In this document: piece after piece, positions 44,653 to 55,839 of the stretch
Layout of the letters: every line of letters begins with the position of its first letter
Position numbering within the stretch: position 1 is the first letter of the stretch
Assembly: GCA_020631735.1 (NCBI GenBank)
Contig: CM036162.1
Location: 93,358,401-93,422,400, forward strand
DNA: 64,000 bases
Origin: Saccharum officinarum
Lineage: Eukaryota; Streptophyta; Magnoliopsida; Poales; Poaceae
Reading direction: 5' to 3'
Translations under genes and position numbers: made by a program
Notes under the pieces: generated by a model
The model's database searches: none
What the model saw: only the letters and a program-made list of their open reading frames with translations
Told to the model about the DNA's origin: nothing

Positions 44653-45935
44653 CCGCGCTGCTCCCGTTTTCATCAATGACCCATCGAAGTACATGGTCCA
44701 CAGCTCCGCCTGAAGCTGTGCAGGGGAGTTGGGTGTCGGTCCACTCAGCCAGGAAATCTGCTAAATACCTATGACTTGATAGCTTTTCGCGGCGCATAGG
44801 ACAAGGTCTCGCCCATGAGTTCGACTGCCCATTTGGCAACCTACCCGAGGCTTCCCGGTTCTAGACTATCTCTCCAAGGGGAAAGAAGAATCCACAGTAA
44901 TCGGGTGACCCTCGAAGTAGTGTCGGAGCTTGCGCCGTGTCAGGATGATGACATATAGCAATTTCTGGATCTGTGGATATCGAATCTTGGTTTCTGAGAG
45001 GACCTCACTAATGAAATAGACCGGCCTCTGGACGAGCAAGGCATGTGCCTCCTCGGCCCGTTCGACAACCAGGGCAGCACTGACTACTTATGATGTCGCG
45101 GCGACATAGAGTAGGAGTGGTTCCCCCGGGTTGGAGGGACGAGGATTGGTGGGTTAGAAAGTGTGGCCTTGAGTTTTGTGAGAGCCTCTTCAGCCTCAAG
45201 GGTCTAGGAAAAATGCTCCGATTTCTTCAAGAGACGGTACAGAGGGAGTGCTTTTTCGCCGAGGCGCGAAATGAAACGGCTGAGTGCCGCCAAGCAACCT
45301 GTGACCCTCTGTACGCCCTTCAGATCTCGGATGGGGCCATCTTGGTTATTGCAGAGATTTTTTCAGGGTTGGCCTCGATGCCACGTTTAGACACGATGAA
45401 CCCTAAAAGCATACCTCGTGGGACGCCAAAGACACATTTCTCTCTGGATTGAGTCTGATGTTTTTGCCCGGAGGCATTTGAACGCAACATCGAGGTCGTT
45501 GACCAGATCGTCGGCTTGTTTGGTTTTGACAACGATGTCGTCGACATAAGCCTCGACGGTCGACCCGATGTGCTTTCCAAAAACGTGCTGCATGCATCGC
45601 TGGTACGTAGCCCCTGCGTTCCAGAGACCAAAGGACATCGTAACGTAGCAATACATGCTGAATGTGGTGATGAATGAAGTCACAAGCTGGTCGGACTCCT
45701 TCATTTTGATTTGGTGGTAGCCGGAGTATGCATCTAAGAATGAGAGAGTTTCACATCCCACAGTGGAATCAACGATCTGGTCAATGCGTGGCAAAGGAAA
45801 GGGAACTTTTGGACATGCTTTATTTAAACCGGTATAGTCTACACACATCCTCCATTTCCCACTCTTTTTCCTAACTAATACAGGATTAGCTAGCCACTCG
45901 GGATGATGAACCTCCTTGATGAATCCGGCCTCCAA
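44653..45935 (-). pseudogene. RT and RNase H of the TAT-like element
   Basis: RT: EAGFIKEVHHPEWLANPVLV, CVDYTGLNKACPK, FLDAYSGYHQIKM, MSFGLWNAGATYQR and the active site YVDD (about 45545-45534), then one-base shifts. RNase H connection (VTGCLAALSRFISRLGEKALP, about 45300) and RNase H with RPVYFISEVLSETKIRYPQ (about 45020) and, near the gap, LADFLAEWTDTQL and MYFDGSLMKTGA, which suggests the start of a second RNase H-like domain as in TAT elements. A TAA near 45090 and several frame changes break it. Confidence 0.88.
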
Positions 45936-46740
45936 CAGTTTATGTATCTCCTCGCCGATGACCCTGCGCTTCTCTCATCGAAGCAATGCAGGCGTTGCTT
46001 CACCGGTTTGGATCCGGCCCGGATCTCCAAGGCGTGCTCGGCGACTTCCCTGGGTATGCCCGGCATATCTGAGGGACTCCACACAAAGATGTCGATGTTT
46101 GCGCGGAGAAAGTCAACGAGCACTGCTTCCTATTTAGGATCGAGGGTGGCGCTGATGTTCAGCGCCTTCCCCTTGGGATCAGTGGGGTCGAGGGGTACGA
46201 GTTTGACATCTTCCGCGGGCTCGAAGCTGCCGGCATGGCATTTTGGATCGGGAATCACATTGGCGAGACCGTCGAGGTCTGTAGCCAAGATCGCTGACTC
46301 TAAAACAGCCTCGCCGTGCTCGACGCACTCGACGTCGCACTCGTAGGCATGTTCATATGAGGGCCCTACAGTGATGACACCGTTTGGGCCTGGCATCTTG
46401 AGTTTGAGGTAGGTGTAGTTCGGGATTGCCATGAACCTAGCGTAGCATGGGCGCCCCAGGATAGCGTGGTACATTCTACGGAATCCGACTACTTCGAAAG
46501 TAAGAGTTTCCTTTTTGAAGTTGGCCGGTGTGCCAAAACAAACAGGCAGATCGACCCGTCCGAGGGGTTCCGCCCGTTTCCCTGGCACGACTCCGTGAAA
46601 GCCCCCGACGCTAGGTTGGAGGCGCGCTCTCTCGACCCCCAGGAGGTCGAGGGTCTGGGAGTAGATGATGTTGAGGCTGTTTCCACCGTCCATGAGCACC
46701 TTGGTGAGGCGTGTGTTGGCGATGACGGGGTCAACAATGA
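45890..46740 (-). pseudogene. Aspartic protease and linker of the TAT-like element
   Basis: VLMDGGNSLNIIY (from about 46705) has the DGG form of the protease active site; HAILGRPCYARFMAIPNYTYL follows (about 46460). The linker has VDFLRANIDIFVWSPSDMPG (from about 46120) and EHALEIRAGSKPVKQRL, the text that precedes RT in this lineage. The frame changes near 46130 and again near 46050. Confidence 0.85.
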
Positions 46741-46836
46741 GCGGATAGACTCCTGGGTTGGGACATAGTCTGGGTGGTCGTCACGGTCAAAAGTGATGGC
46801 CACCATAGACCAATCAAGGAAGCGGGGGACTGCCGT

Positions 46837-48960
46837 TTATACGGAGAAAACCTCGCGCCGTTCTCGCTTGCGCTGGCGCACCGAGAGGCGGGTCGAGGGC
46901 CCTCCGTAGATCATGAAGCAGTCGTGGATCTCGGGGAATCCCCCGTCCTTGTCGTCACTCTTAGGGTCCTCGTTCTTGTTGACGCCGGCACCCCCAAAGT
47001 ACCTGTGAAGCATATGACAGTCTTCGAGGTTATGGTTAGTGAGTCCCTTGTGGTAGGGACACGGTTCTTTGAGCATCTTGTCGAAGACGCCCCCGCCGGG
47101 GGGGCCTCGAGGCTTCTTGTGCTCGGTAGCAGCGACGAGCTCGTCGGCCGGGGCCTCGAGCTTGCCCTGCTGGCCTTTCTTCTTCTTGCGGTTGTTTCTC
47201 TTGGAGCCCCGGGTAGAGCTCGCGGGATCACGACCTTCTGCTTCCCCCTTTCCAGGTCGCCACCAAAGATTGCACCAACCGCCTCCTCACCAGCGGCGAA
47301 GTTGGTGACAATGTCCATCAACCCATTGGCAGCGAGTGGAGTGTTACGGCCCAATTCTCGGACCAACTCTTTACAGGTGTGCCGGAGAGGAAGGCCATAA
47401 TTACGTCGGAGTCGGTGACATTGGGGAGCTCGGTACGCTGCTGGGAGAAGCGCCGGATGTAATCCCGGAGGGATTCACCCGGTTTCTGCTTGCAGCTCTG
47501 GAGGTCCCACGAGTTGCCGGGGCACATGTAGGTCCCCTTGAAATTTCCCTCAAACACCCTCACGAGATCATCCCAGTCGTGGATCTGTCGAGGTGGGAGA
47601 TCCTCGAGCCAGGCTCGGGCGGTGTCAGAGAGGAACAGGGGGAGTTGTCGAATGATGACCCGGTCGTCGGTGGCCCCACCCAGCTGACACACTAAGCGGA
47701 AATCGGTGAGCCAAAGTTCGGGTTTGGTTTCACCGTTGTACTTGGTGAGAGTTGTGGGGGGGGGGGCGAAACCGAGCCGGGAGCACCGTCTCACGGATAG
47801 CCTTACTAAAGACCCGAGGACCCGGGGGCTCGGGTGAAGGGCTACGATCTTCTGAACTGTCGTAGCGTCCGCCCCTGTGGACGTGGTAGCCTCGAGGCAC
47901 GCCGTCACCGTGCTTGCGCGTGCGGCGCTCGACGATGTTGCCACGGGTGTCTCGAGGCTCGTGGTCGTTGGTGGTAGGCTCAGGGGCTGGCTCGGGGTGA
48001 ACCGAGGCTTCTCTCTCCTGTCGGGAGGGCTCGATGATCCGCTCCGAGACTGCCTCGCGTCGCCTCAAGGCAGAGCTCTCGGCCTGCTGCATGGCGGCGG
48101 TCTCGAGGAGTTCTCGGATTTCATCTCGAGCCCGACAGGAGTCGGGGTTTAACGGCTCGGGCATGTTGCGGAGGAGCATGGCGGCGGCGACGACATTCTG
48201 GCTGGCTCGAGCGAAAACCGGGGGGTCGACCACCTGGTCCTCGTTGATGCGACGGTTGACGTCGCGAGCTCTCTCGCGAGCTCTTCCGCCAAGTGCGCGT
48301 TCCGCACGCTCACGCCGAGGGTTTGTTGGAGTAGATCTAGGTTTTCCCGTTCCTCGTCAAGCCTGTCCTGCAACTCTCGAATCTGCTCGAGCTACGTTCC
48401 TTGATCCGTAAGGAACTGAGGATCGTCTCGCTCGGTAGGATGCTCGACATGAGGTGGCGTGTGCCTTCCTTCGACTGGCTCTTCGTCCTCTGATTCCGAG
48501 GTGCTTTCAACATCGATGTTGAAGCATTCGCGGGTCGGATCATAGGTGTCGTCAGCCGAGTCGGAGTTAGGAGCGCCAAAGTAGTAGTATGACGGGGGAA
48601 TATGTGGCCGTTGCAAATCATCACTGGGGTTGCGACGTTGAGAAGTAGTCGCATGGGCTCTGTTTCTGGTGTCTCCGTAGAGTCCCGATAATCAGAAGCT
48701 GGTGTGGATGCAACGAGGTCCAGAGTGGAGCGTAGATGGTGCCCGGGGAGTTCCTCATAAGCACTCATGCGAGTGCTCACGGAAGATGCGTACACCCGGG
48801 CAGCCGAGTCTAGCCCAAACGGAAATGGTGATGGAGATGTTGCTGCCCATGACGAAATGGATGCTCCAGACAGTGGTGTCTCACCAGATGGGGGAGCGAC
48901 GGGATTCTCCGTCGGCATGTTACCCTCAGTCAAGCTCGTCCTACCCAAACCTTCCACAAG
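46837..48960 (-). pseudogene. gag of the TAT-like element
   Basis: N-terminal section (48960-48050): low-complexity and coiled-coil-like (LDEERENLDLLQQTLG). The core has LTKYNGETKPELWLTDFRLV (from about 47755), IIRQLPLFLSDTARAWLEDLPP, HDWDDLVRVFEGNFKGTY and SLRDYIRRFSQQRTELPNV, a clear retrotransposon gag domain. Near 47076-46940, CPYHKGLTNHNLEDC is the diverged knuckle (C, H, H, C) usual in this lineage. Several frame changes. ORFs on the opposite strand are shadows. Confidence 0.85.
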
Positions 48961-49291
48961 GAGATCTAGGCTGGTGCCTGGCTAGGGGGGTGCCGGACCG
49001 GGGGATCCCATCACCCTCCGCGAGGTGAAGATGGTGGTTGTATCGGGCTCGTCGTCATCGGGCGGCCCGCGCCCGCCTAGAGCGACGGTACCGGTGGATT
49101 GCTCCCCTGGGCTGGGAGAGCTCGTAGTCCTCGTCGGTTGGGGGCCTGGGTGGAAGTAGGACCATATCGTAGCCGTAGCCAAGCGACATGAACTCCAAAC
49201 TCCCGAACCAGATCACCATGGCCAACGGAATAGGGCGTTCGGGGTCAGCCATCCAGGAAAAAAGGCGAGAAAGCGACGTTGGCACGCAGCG

Positions 49292-49312
49292 AGTCCCTAC
49301 CTGGCGCGCCAA
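49292..49312 (-). promoter_or_regulatory. Candidate primer-binding site of the TAT-like element
   Basis: Immediately inside the LTR, read on minus: GTTGGCGCGCCAGGTAGGGA. Position and TGGCGCGCCAGGTAGGG form are as expected for a PBS of this lineage; I cannot assign the tRNA with certainty. Confidence 0.6.
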
Positions 49313-49313
49313 C

Positions 49314-50450
49314 TGTCGGTGTTCGGACCCGAGAGGGTCCTAAACCAATGAGTAAATGCTGCGTGTCTCTTTCCTAGATGGTGATGCAAGGAGAACACAC
49401 GGGGGTTTATCCTGGTTCGGGCAAGAGAAGGCCCTACGTCCAGCGGGGGGAGGGAGAAGTTTGTATTTCCTTGCACCGAAGTGCTCGTGTAGGGGTTACA
49501 AGCATGCGAGAGAGGGCGTCGAGCCCAAGTCTCAAAGAAAGGAAAAAGAGGACAAGGGTGATTGCTTGAGATATTGATCTCTATCTGGCGTCTTGCCTGT
49601 TGTCTCTTGTGTTTCTTCATTGTCCTTCCTCGTTGTAGAACCCTGGCCTGCCCTTTTATAGGCCGAGAGGAGGCCAAGACGACGGGGAGCCTTGAGGTGA
49701 TGTTTTGTCGATTCCTGTTGAGCTGACCGTGGCGACGTGCTCTGGGAATGGCCAGCCATCCCTGGACATTATGACGTCGTGGGAGACGAGACGACGAAAT
49801 GACCTGGAGCGCCGTGCCACACCGTCCTTCCCTTGCCGTTGAACTGTGTCGAGCGTCGGGGTTGGGTCGAGGCCGGGTCGAGATCGGATGGATAAGGCCG
49901 AATCCCCGAGATTGCGGAGGACGGGCCTTGTCTTATCCTCCCTCGAGGGTGATCGATGGTAAACAGTGCGCGGTAAGGTGGGTACAGTGATGATTTTCAC
50001 CTCTCATCACAGGATGGGCGGTAAAACAGTGAGATCTGACACGGGCATTGTTCCCACGTCGATCCTGGTCGCAGCCATGCCGGTATGTGGTAGTAGGTAA
50101 CCGCATTAAATGCTATGGCTTTTGTCCTGGGGTAGGTAAAGAGAAGGAGTCGAGGCGCTCGACCCGGGCTCACGCGAGTCGGAGTTTTTCCCAGTGGGCG
50201 GACGAGCCTCGCGCGGGTCGGAGCGCCGTCGAGGTACCTTGCGGTACGGGATGGGGCGCGGTCGAGGCACCCTGTCGAGCGGGCCTCGTACGAGTCGGAG
50301 CCGGAGCGCGGTCGAGGTGCCCCGTCGAGTGGGCCTCGTACGAGGCGGACTGGATACGCGGTCGAGACGGGCTGCCTTCTATTGCGGTTTCAGTCATTTT
50401 AGTCTTTTATTAGCGATGAATGTGGGTACCCCGTACTGTTGGTACCGACA
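49314..50450 (-). repeat. 5' LTR of the TAT-like element, 1137 bp
   Basis: Plus-strand ends TGTCGGT and ACCGACA, a perfect 7 bp inverted terminal repeat. On the minus strand a TATAAAAGGG box lies at 49660-49651. The downstream flank on plus begins GAAAT. The GTTTATCCTGGTTCGGGC and CCCTACGTCC text is shared with solo LTR C at 62844. Confidence 0.88.
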
Positions 50451-50456
50451 GAAATT

Positions 50457-50770
50457 TTTTGCAATCTAAACGTGGCCTTGATTGCAATCAAACCCATCTG
50501 CCATTGACCCAACCGCAGAGAAACCATTGTTTTCAATGTGACACCGTTAACGGTGTATGGACAGCATTATATTAGTTTTTTTATTTGATTAATTGGTAAC
50601 CTACTGTTTCACCCCGTTGAGTGCACTAGTGCCATTCAGAATTTAAATAATAAACTTTCTAGGCGTCACTTGAAAATTTGAAAGGACAGCGATGATTATC
50701 TAGCTAGCTATTTAGGATTCCGTTTTTTGAAGTGCTGGTGTGTCGAATCATGAAAGTATTGTTCTCTTAC
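50457..50770. repeat. Degenerate duplicated segment, copy A
   Basis: CCCATCTGCCANTGACCCAAC, GATTAATTGGTAACCTACTGT, GTTGAGTGCACTAGTGCCATT and CAGCGATGATTATCTA are shared in the same order with 53530-53830 (copy B), and the first part with 59800-59885 (copy C). All are on the same strand, so they are direct duplications. The TAT-like LTR inserted at its left end. Confidence 0.8.
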
Positions 50771-50867
50771 ACTGCATTTTGAGGTGAAAAATGACGGAGA
50801 CAGTGTATGTGAAAATTAAACTTCGCAGAACTAGTAGTCGGTAACTCGGTATCTTGTCATGGGCTTT

Positions 50868-51060
50868 TACAAGGACAAGCTGTCTCCTTTGCTCCTTCCC
50901 TACCCACTCTCTTACACATCATATATACACACCTGGCTTCAATTTGTCTATAAAATATATACCCTGCTATACATACTGCAATCAGGACATCAGGTGAGTG
51001 CGTGATTCTTTCTACAGTGCACTTGCGTTGATTTGAGTATTGGATAGTAAACAAGGTGGT
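50868..51060 (+). promoter_or_regulatory. Promoter-like segment P1 of the local duplication
   Basis: ACCTGGCTTCAATTTGTCTATAAAATATATACCCTGCTAT (in two overlapping parts) includes a TATA box (TATAAAATA, about 50950) and a downstream CATCAGGTGAGTG donor-like site. A close relative occurs at 51590-51720. No ORF of note follows, so the gene is lost or moved. Confidence 0.4.
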
Positions 51061-51584
51061 GAATAAGTTGCCTAGCTAGCTACGAGTGCAACTGCAAACG
51101 GTGTCTTTTACAACTAGCATCGATGGGGTTGCACAACAGTAGCTAGCCAGATGACATGAAAGCTAGCGAGCTCTGTCATTGAAATGGAAGGCATCGGGAA
51201 GACTCATCCTCGCACTCGGCGTTTAGGTCGCGCTTCTAATCCAATTCCAACCCTCGTTTAATTCGTTTTGGAGGCCGTCGATTGGGTGAACACTGCGAGG
51301 GCATGGAACTTCGCCGGGTTGTCAAAGTGTGGCCTGAGTGGCCTGGCCTCTCTCGCTAGCTGTCCGTGGGTCACGTTCATTCTCAAGGGTCATTGGCTAG
51401 AGCTGAAGGTCCACGCTTAGTCTTAATTTCCTTGATTAATAGCATTAGTATTACTCTCTTACACAGTGTATGAAAATTGGGCACACAGTTAATTCAAAGA
51501 GGAAATATAATTTTTCGATCCCCTTATATTTGGGTGTCAATTGTTTAATTGATGACCGATACTTTTGTACTGAACCACCCACAG

Positions 51585-51725
51585 GGTTGCTAGCCGTACC
51601 TTGTCTCCTTTACTCTCTAGCTCTTTTCCTTGCCCTTCGATCAAACACCACCTGGCTTTAATTTGTCTATAAATACCCTGCTATGCGTGCTGCATTCTGG
51701 TCAGTAACCACACTACCATTGATTC
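51585..51725 (+). promoter_or_regulatory. Promoter-like segment P2, relative of P1
   Basis: CACCTGGCTTTAATTTGTCTATAAATACCCTGCTAT (two overlapping parts) is a canonical TATA context (TATAAATA, about 51668). It matches P1 over at least 100 bp, including the preceding CTCTCTAGCTC region and the following CATT-GGTA text. A T-rich insertion with a minus-strand LINE-like fragment follows directly. Confidence 0.4.
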
Positions 51726-51927
51726 GGGTACTGATAGTGCACAAGGTTTTTTCTTCGCGAAAGTTTTTCATTAAGTGGAAAGGAATGAAATAATACAGAG
51801 TCGAGAGTCGAGACCTAGGAGAGTAGCCCGGCAGTGCAAGATGCAGACTGAGGTAGCCCTAGACCAAGACCCCTGCATAGGTACAAGGTGGATTATATAA
51901 CAAAGGATTTGCGACTGAGACATAAAG

Positions 51928-52164
51928 TTACAGGGCACAAACTACACTGGCCTCGCATTTTGCCGAGGATAACGGTTCCTTGAAGGTCTGTTGGAGTTCT
52001 TCAAAGGACACCGTGTCAATGGAAGCCACGAATTGATCCAAGCCCATCTTCTTAAGCAACACCCTCCTTCCTTGCAAGTGTGGCTTTGAGGCTCTCATTT
52101 TGCTTTTAGCAGCCAGACGACCGCTCCTGCAAGGGATAAGATCGACATCAATAGGCTTACTCAC
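51928..52164 (-). pseudogene. LINE-like ORF1 C-terminal fragment (tentative)
   Basis: The minus frame reads RSGRLAAKSKMRASKPHLQG, VLLKKMGL and FKEPLSSAKCEASV. I remember similar RRSxRLAAK...QAQxVLLxKLG...F..PLS.SK text from grass LINE-type ORFs. The run of T at about 51745 on plus would be an A-rich tail on this strand. Identity is uncertain; a host gene piece is possible. Confidence 0.35.
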
Positions 52165-52214
52165 CCTTCTCTTGGGCGGCGTCTTGAGGATTCCCCGCTG
52201 AATAGGGACTTTCA

Positions 52215-52352
52215 GGCCTTATTTGAATGCACATGTATCCACTTCAACTCATATGTGTTGGAGTGGATTGTCATGTAATTTAGTTTAATTCCACTACAAT
52301 CTACTTCAACACATGTGGATTAAGACAAATACATGCACATCCAAACAAGACC
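52215..52352. mobile_element. Tourist-like MITE, 138 bp, TSD TCA
   Basis: Begins GGCCTTATTTGAATGCACAT and ends ATGTGCATCC complement (GGTCTTGTTTGGATGTGCAT read on minus), an inverted repeat of about 20 bp with four mismatches. The inner parts (CACTTCAAC...GTGTTGGAGTGGA and complement) extend the hairpin. TCA flanks both ends (52212-52214 and 52353-52355). The three-base duplication and GGCCTTGTTTG-type ends suggest the PIF/Harbinger (Tourist) class, with TCA in place of the usual TWA. Confidence 0.75.
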
Positions 52353-53049
52353 TCAAGGACAGAATAAACTCATCGAGATCATAGCTGCGCCAACAAGCTC
52401 ATTTACAATAAACTGATGATGCATCACTAGGATTGATAGCCAGCCTTCTCCACCATTATGACCTCATTAGTAGTTGTTAAGAAATGTTTCCAGGTGAAAC
52501 AGAATAATGCAAAATATCATGGTAGCACATGAGGGAGCAACCAGTTAGCTCCTCCAATGAATGAACCAGAGAGTACGTGGTCACTTAAGATTGCACCAAG
52601 TAGATCTGATCTGAGTTTCTATCATCTCTTTGTTGTGATAAAGTTTCACCCACCACAACTTTATTACTCCTTGCATTGCCAAGTGCCTACTGTATACATA
52701 TGTACCCATACTGCATAGTACATGTTTCCTAGTTGCATCTATGATCTACTCCCTCTATTATCTTTTTTTAGGCGTCTGAGGGAGTTTTTCAGATACCAAG
52801 GCCAAAAATAAATAAAGGCCACGATCGTTGCTGAGATTGGTTCAGCAACTGCATGTATATCCATGCATGCATGCAACGCTTCGTAGCTCCTACTGGAAGC
52901 CAAAGGCAAGCGTGAGGTTGGATGCATTCATATAAAAGAAGGCTTGGAATTTGGAGTGCATGAGTAAATGCTACATATACGCCTAACATAACGTCAAATT
53001 TGAAAAATCACTGTGCGCCTTACAAATGATAATGGAGTATCAACGTGGT

Positions 53050-53840
53050 GTCTAGCCATATATACATGCACCACTCTCTATTCCTGCACCGTTCCATTCT
53101 ACGCATGCGCGCAATGGCTTTGGGTCCCCTCTTGTATACCTAGCATGCATGTACCTGTAGTGTAGTCTTGCATGATGTATAAGCACAACAATGTGCCAGT
53201 GTCGGTTGGCATCATGCAATATTATTGCATTGCATAGAAGGAAAAACGGTTGTGAGCCCACAGTTGCTTGGAATGGAAGGCACCGGGAGGACTTGCCTAA
53301 GAGGGATGAAAGCGCATAGCGCTCGAAAAGGTGTTTCATTACGATGCCATCACCAGCCCTTTGTAATGGTGGTTCCAATGTCCATACCAGCGGTCCTTTC
53401 GCATGTCTAGAACACTTACTTCTTGGAGGCGTATGGGTGGGACCGTGGGAGGGACATATCTCTCAAGTGGTGTTGGGGGTAAACGAAACGAGATGGTTTG
53501 TCTGCAATTGTGTTAGTGATAAGTGAGCTTGATTGTAATCTGGCCCATCTGCCAGTGACCCAACTGTAGAGGAACCATTTTCAGTGTAAACATGGTGTTG
53601 ATTTTTTTGGCTTTCTCCTTGCTGTCAATGATGTATGCATGACATTATATTTGTTTTATTTATTTAATTAATTGGTAACCTACTGTCACCCCGTTGAGTG
53701 CACTAGTGCCATTAAGAATTTAAATAATAAACTCCCGTCTCCCCTAAGCGTTCCTTGAAAATTTCAAAAGGATCAGCGATGATTATCTAACTATTTAGGA
53801 TTCACGTTTTCTGAAGTACAGGTGTGTCACGGCCATGAAT
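53050..53840. repeat. Degenerate duplicated segment, copy B
   Basis: 53050-53510 matches 59335-59790 over its whole length (GCCATATATACATGCACCAC, GTTGGCATCATGC, AATGGAAGGCACCGGGAGGA, GATGCCATCACCA, GGGACCGTGGGAGG), and 53520-53840 matches copy A. CACTA-2 starts at 53849, just after it. No coding function is recognised on either strand. Confidence 0.85.
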
Positions 53841-53869
53841 CGTTGAGCACTACAGCATGGCTGTTTATA

Positions 53870-54110
53870 GAAGGCATTTAAAAATGCCTTTAAAAGTCAT
53901 CAAAATGCCTTCAAAAGCCTTTTTAGGCATTCTTGAATGCCTGGTATAAACTGGACTCAAAAGGTCTTTGGAGGCATTTTTTCAAAATGCCTTCCAATAT
54001 CAATATATAAAAGCATTTTGTAGTTGCATATAATAGTTTTTAAAGGCATTCTATATAAGCCTTCAAACATTGATAGAGGCATTATTAAAAATGTCTCCAA
54101 AACCAACTCA
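53870..54110. repeat. Subterminal repeats of CACTA-2
   Basis: The motifs AAGGCATTT, AAAATGCCTT and GAGGCATT occur about a dozen times in alternating orientation within 240 bp. They differ completely from the CCGAGGC repeats of CACTA-1, so the two elements belong to different families. Confidence 0.85.
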
Positions 54111-55839
54111 TACATGCAGAAATTTGCTAGTATTTAATATCAAAACAGCACAAATCCATCGAGAAATTAACCAATGAAAGCACATGTTAACAGCACAATC
54201 CAAACATTTAAATTTTTCATGCATATACAGTTATATTTGTAATCAAACACAATCAATAAGGTAGAAAAATAATCAAATATCTATCTTCAAATGATGTTGC
54301 CAAGTCCTTTTGTTTAGGTCCCCAATCCTGAATGATGCAAACGGAAGTAGTGGCAACAAAAGATGTTGATAGAGAAGTAGAGGGAGAGAGCTTCCATGAT
54401 TCAGATCACCCATAGCTGATATATCTCTGAATCAAGTTGATTAAACGAGCATCGACATCATCAGTTTTAAAACTGAGAAATAATCAAGCTGTCTGCAATG
54501 AAAACGAAAAGGTTAGTGCTAAATTTTGAAACCAAAAGTACAACTTAGTAACTCAGTATTTAACTCATCATGATTTTGAAGAAAATATGTGTGTGCTGAG
54601 CCCAGCAGAAAGCACAACACGATTTGCTTATGCACAAGCAGTGAACTGTGCTTGTGAGGCTGTGACTTAGCTATGTGTGAAACATGTGTGCCTGTGACTG
54701 AGCTATGGAAGCCACAGTGAGGAAGCAATTACCCCACAAGAGGCTCAGGCCATCAAAATACCAAGGTGCTTTCTAAGGGACAATGTCATATAAGAATTAT
54801 AAGAAGCTATCTATTCCAAACTAGTCCAAAATGCTTTTATATAAAGGAGTAATAAAATAATGGTGGCAAAGTGGTGATACCATGAAATTACTCAGTGTGA
54901 ACTATGAACTGTGAAAGCCTGCTCTATCGCCCTTTTAGAGGGCCCTGACAGTCTAGGAGAGAATCACTTTACATAGAATTCCCATTCACTAAACTAATAA
55001 AGAGATTCTTCTCTCTTACCTCGAAGCAATGTTAAATCATGGGAATAAAAAAACCATAGCTAGTCAACACATGGGATAAGGATTGAACTTCCAAAGGCTA
55101 GTTGCGGTAAGAAAGCAATGAAATTTGAAGGCCCAAAATAGTTGAAATGGTAGGGCCAGCATCTAAAGCCGAAAAGGCATCCATGAAAGCATAAAAAGAG
55201 GAGACAATGTGAGTCAGGGGTTAAAGCACAACCCTTCTTGCCTCAAAGAGAAAATATTCATAACTGCATGGCTGAGTTGACAACAAATATAGTAGTACTA
55301 AACTAATGTCTACAATCTAACCATCTACATGATTCCAATGATACTGGATAATAATTGAATTTTCAAAACTAACTTCAAAAAACAGGAATCGAAAGTAAGA
55401 GATTCTTACTTTAGTTTGTACTAACATCAAGATGTTGTTATATGCATGTTACTGCTGCGACTTTATATAATCTGGGATGATGTAGGTTCCTTCGATTTTT
55501 CTTTACACACCTTCCTTGTCTTGTTTTCTGCCAAATTCTGTGAAGCAACTTGGCCTTTGTTTAACCTTCTAGCATTAGCTTTGTTAGATTTTGATGTCGA
55601 TCTTTTCGGCCCTCGAGTCTCTCTTGTGTTCATTGTGATTTGGCTAATGGAGCTACAAAACTACAGCGAAAACATCATATTTCAAGCCAAAGTTGAGTAA
55701 GTGTCGGTGCTTAAGATAGAGTCGTCCCTTGGAGTGCAATTGACTGTCATCTGAACAAATGATCTGTAGTGTAACAAAGTAAACTTGATTGAGTTTCATG
55801 ATTAGCAATTAACAAAATAACCATTTTTAAGTCCAGGGA
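54111..55839. other. 3' noncoding part of CACTA-2
   Basis: AT-rich interior without recognisable domains. It may contain the exons of a TNPA-like gene on the minus strand, but I cannot identify them. Small ORFs here (54519-54728, 55446-55700) are not recognisable. Confidence 0.5.

Larger units (their letters stand above)
44653..50450 (-). mobile_element. TAT-like Ty3/gypsy element, minus strand, 3' half lost in the gap
   Basis: In minus-strand order: 5' LTR (50450-49314), PBS region (49312-49292), long gag ORF region (about 48960-46840), protease (about 46740-46130), RT and RNase H (45935-44653). Integrase and 3' LTR are absent because of the gap. The protease DGG motif, the RT text (DYTGLNKACPKVPFPLP, FLDAYSGYHQI, YVDDIVVKT) and LTR ends TGTCGGT/ACCGACA are what I know from the TAT lineage of grasses (RIRE2/Grande-type). 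No chromodomain is expected. Confidence 0.88.

Noticed and set aside
46774..47400. Long plus-strand ORF over the TAT-like gag, possible antisense ORF of TAT elements
   Set aside because: It overlaps gag codon by codon and shows no own domain; TAT antisense ORFs that I know of lie elsewhere in the element.
53052..53378. 108-codon minus ORF in copy B (partly repeated in copy C)
   Set aside because: The frame is not preserved between the two copies, so selection on a protein is unlikely.
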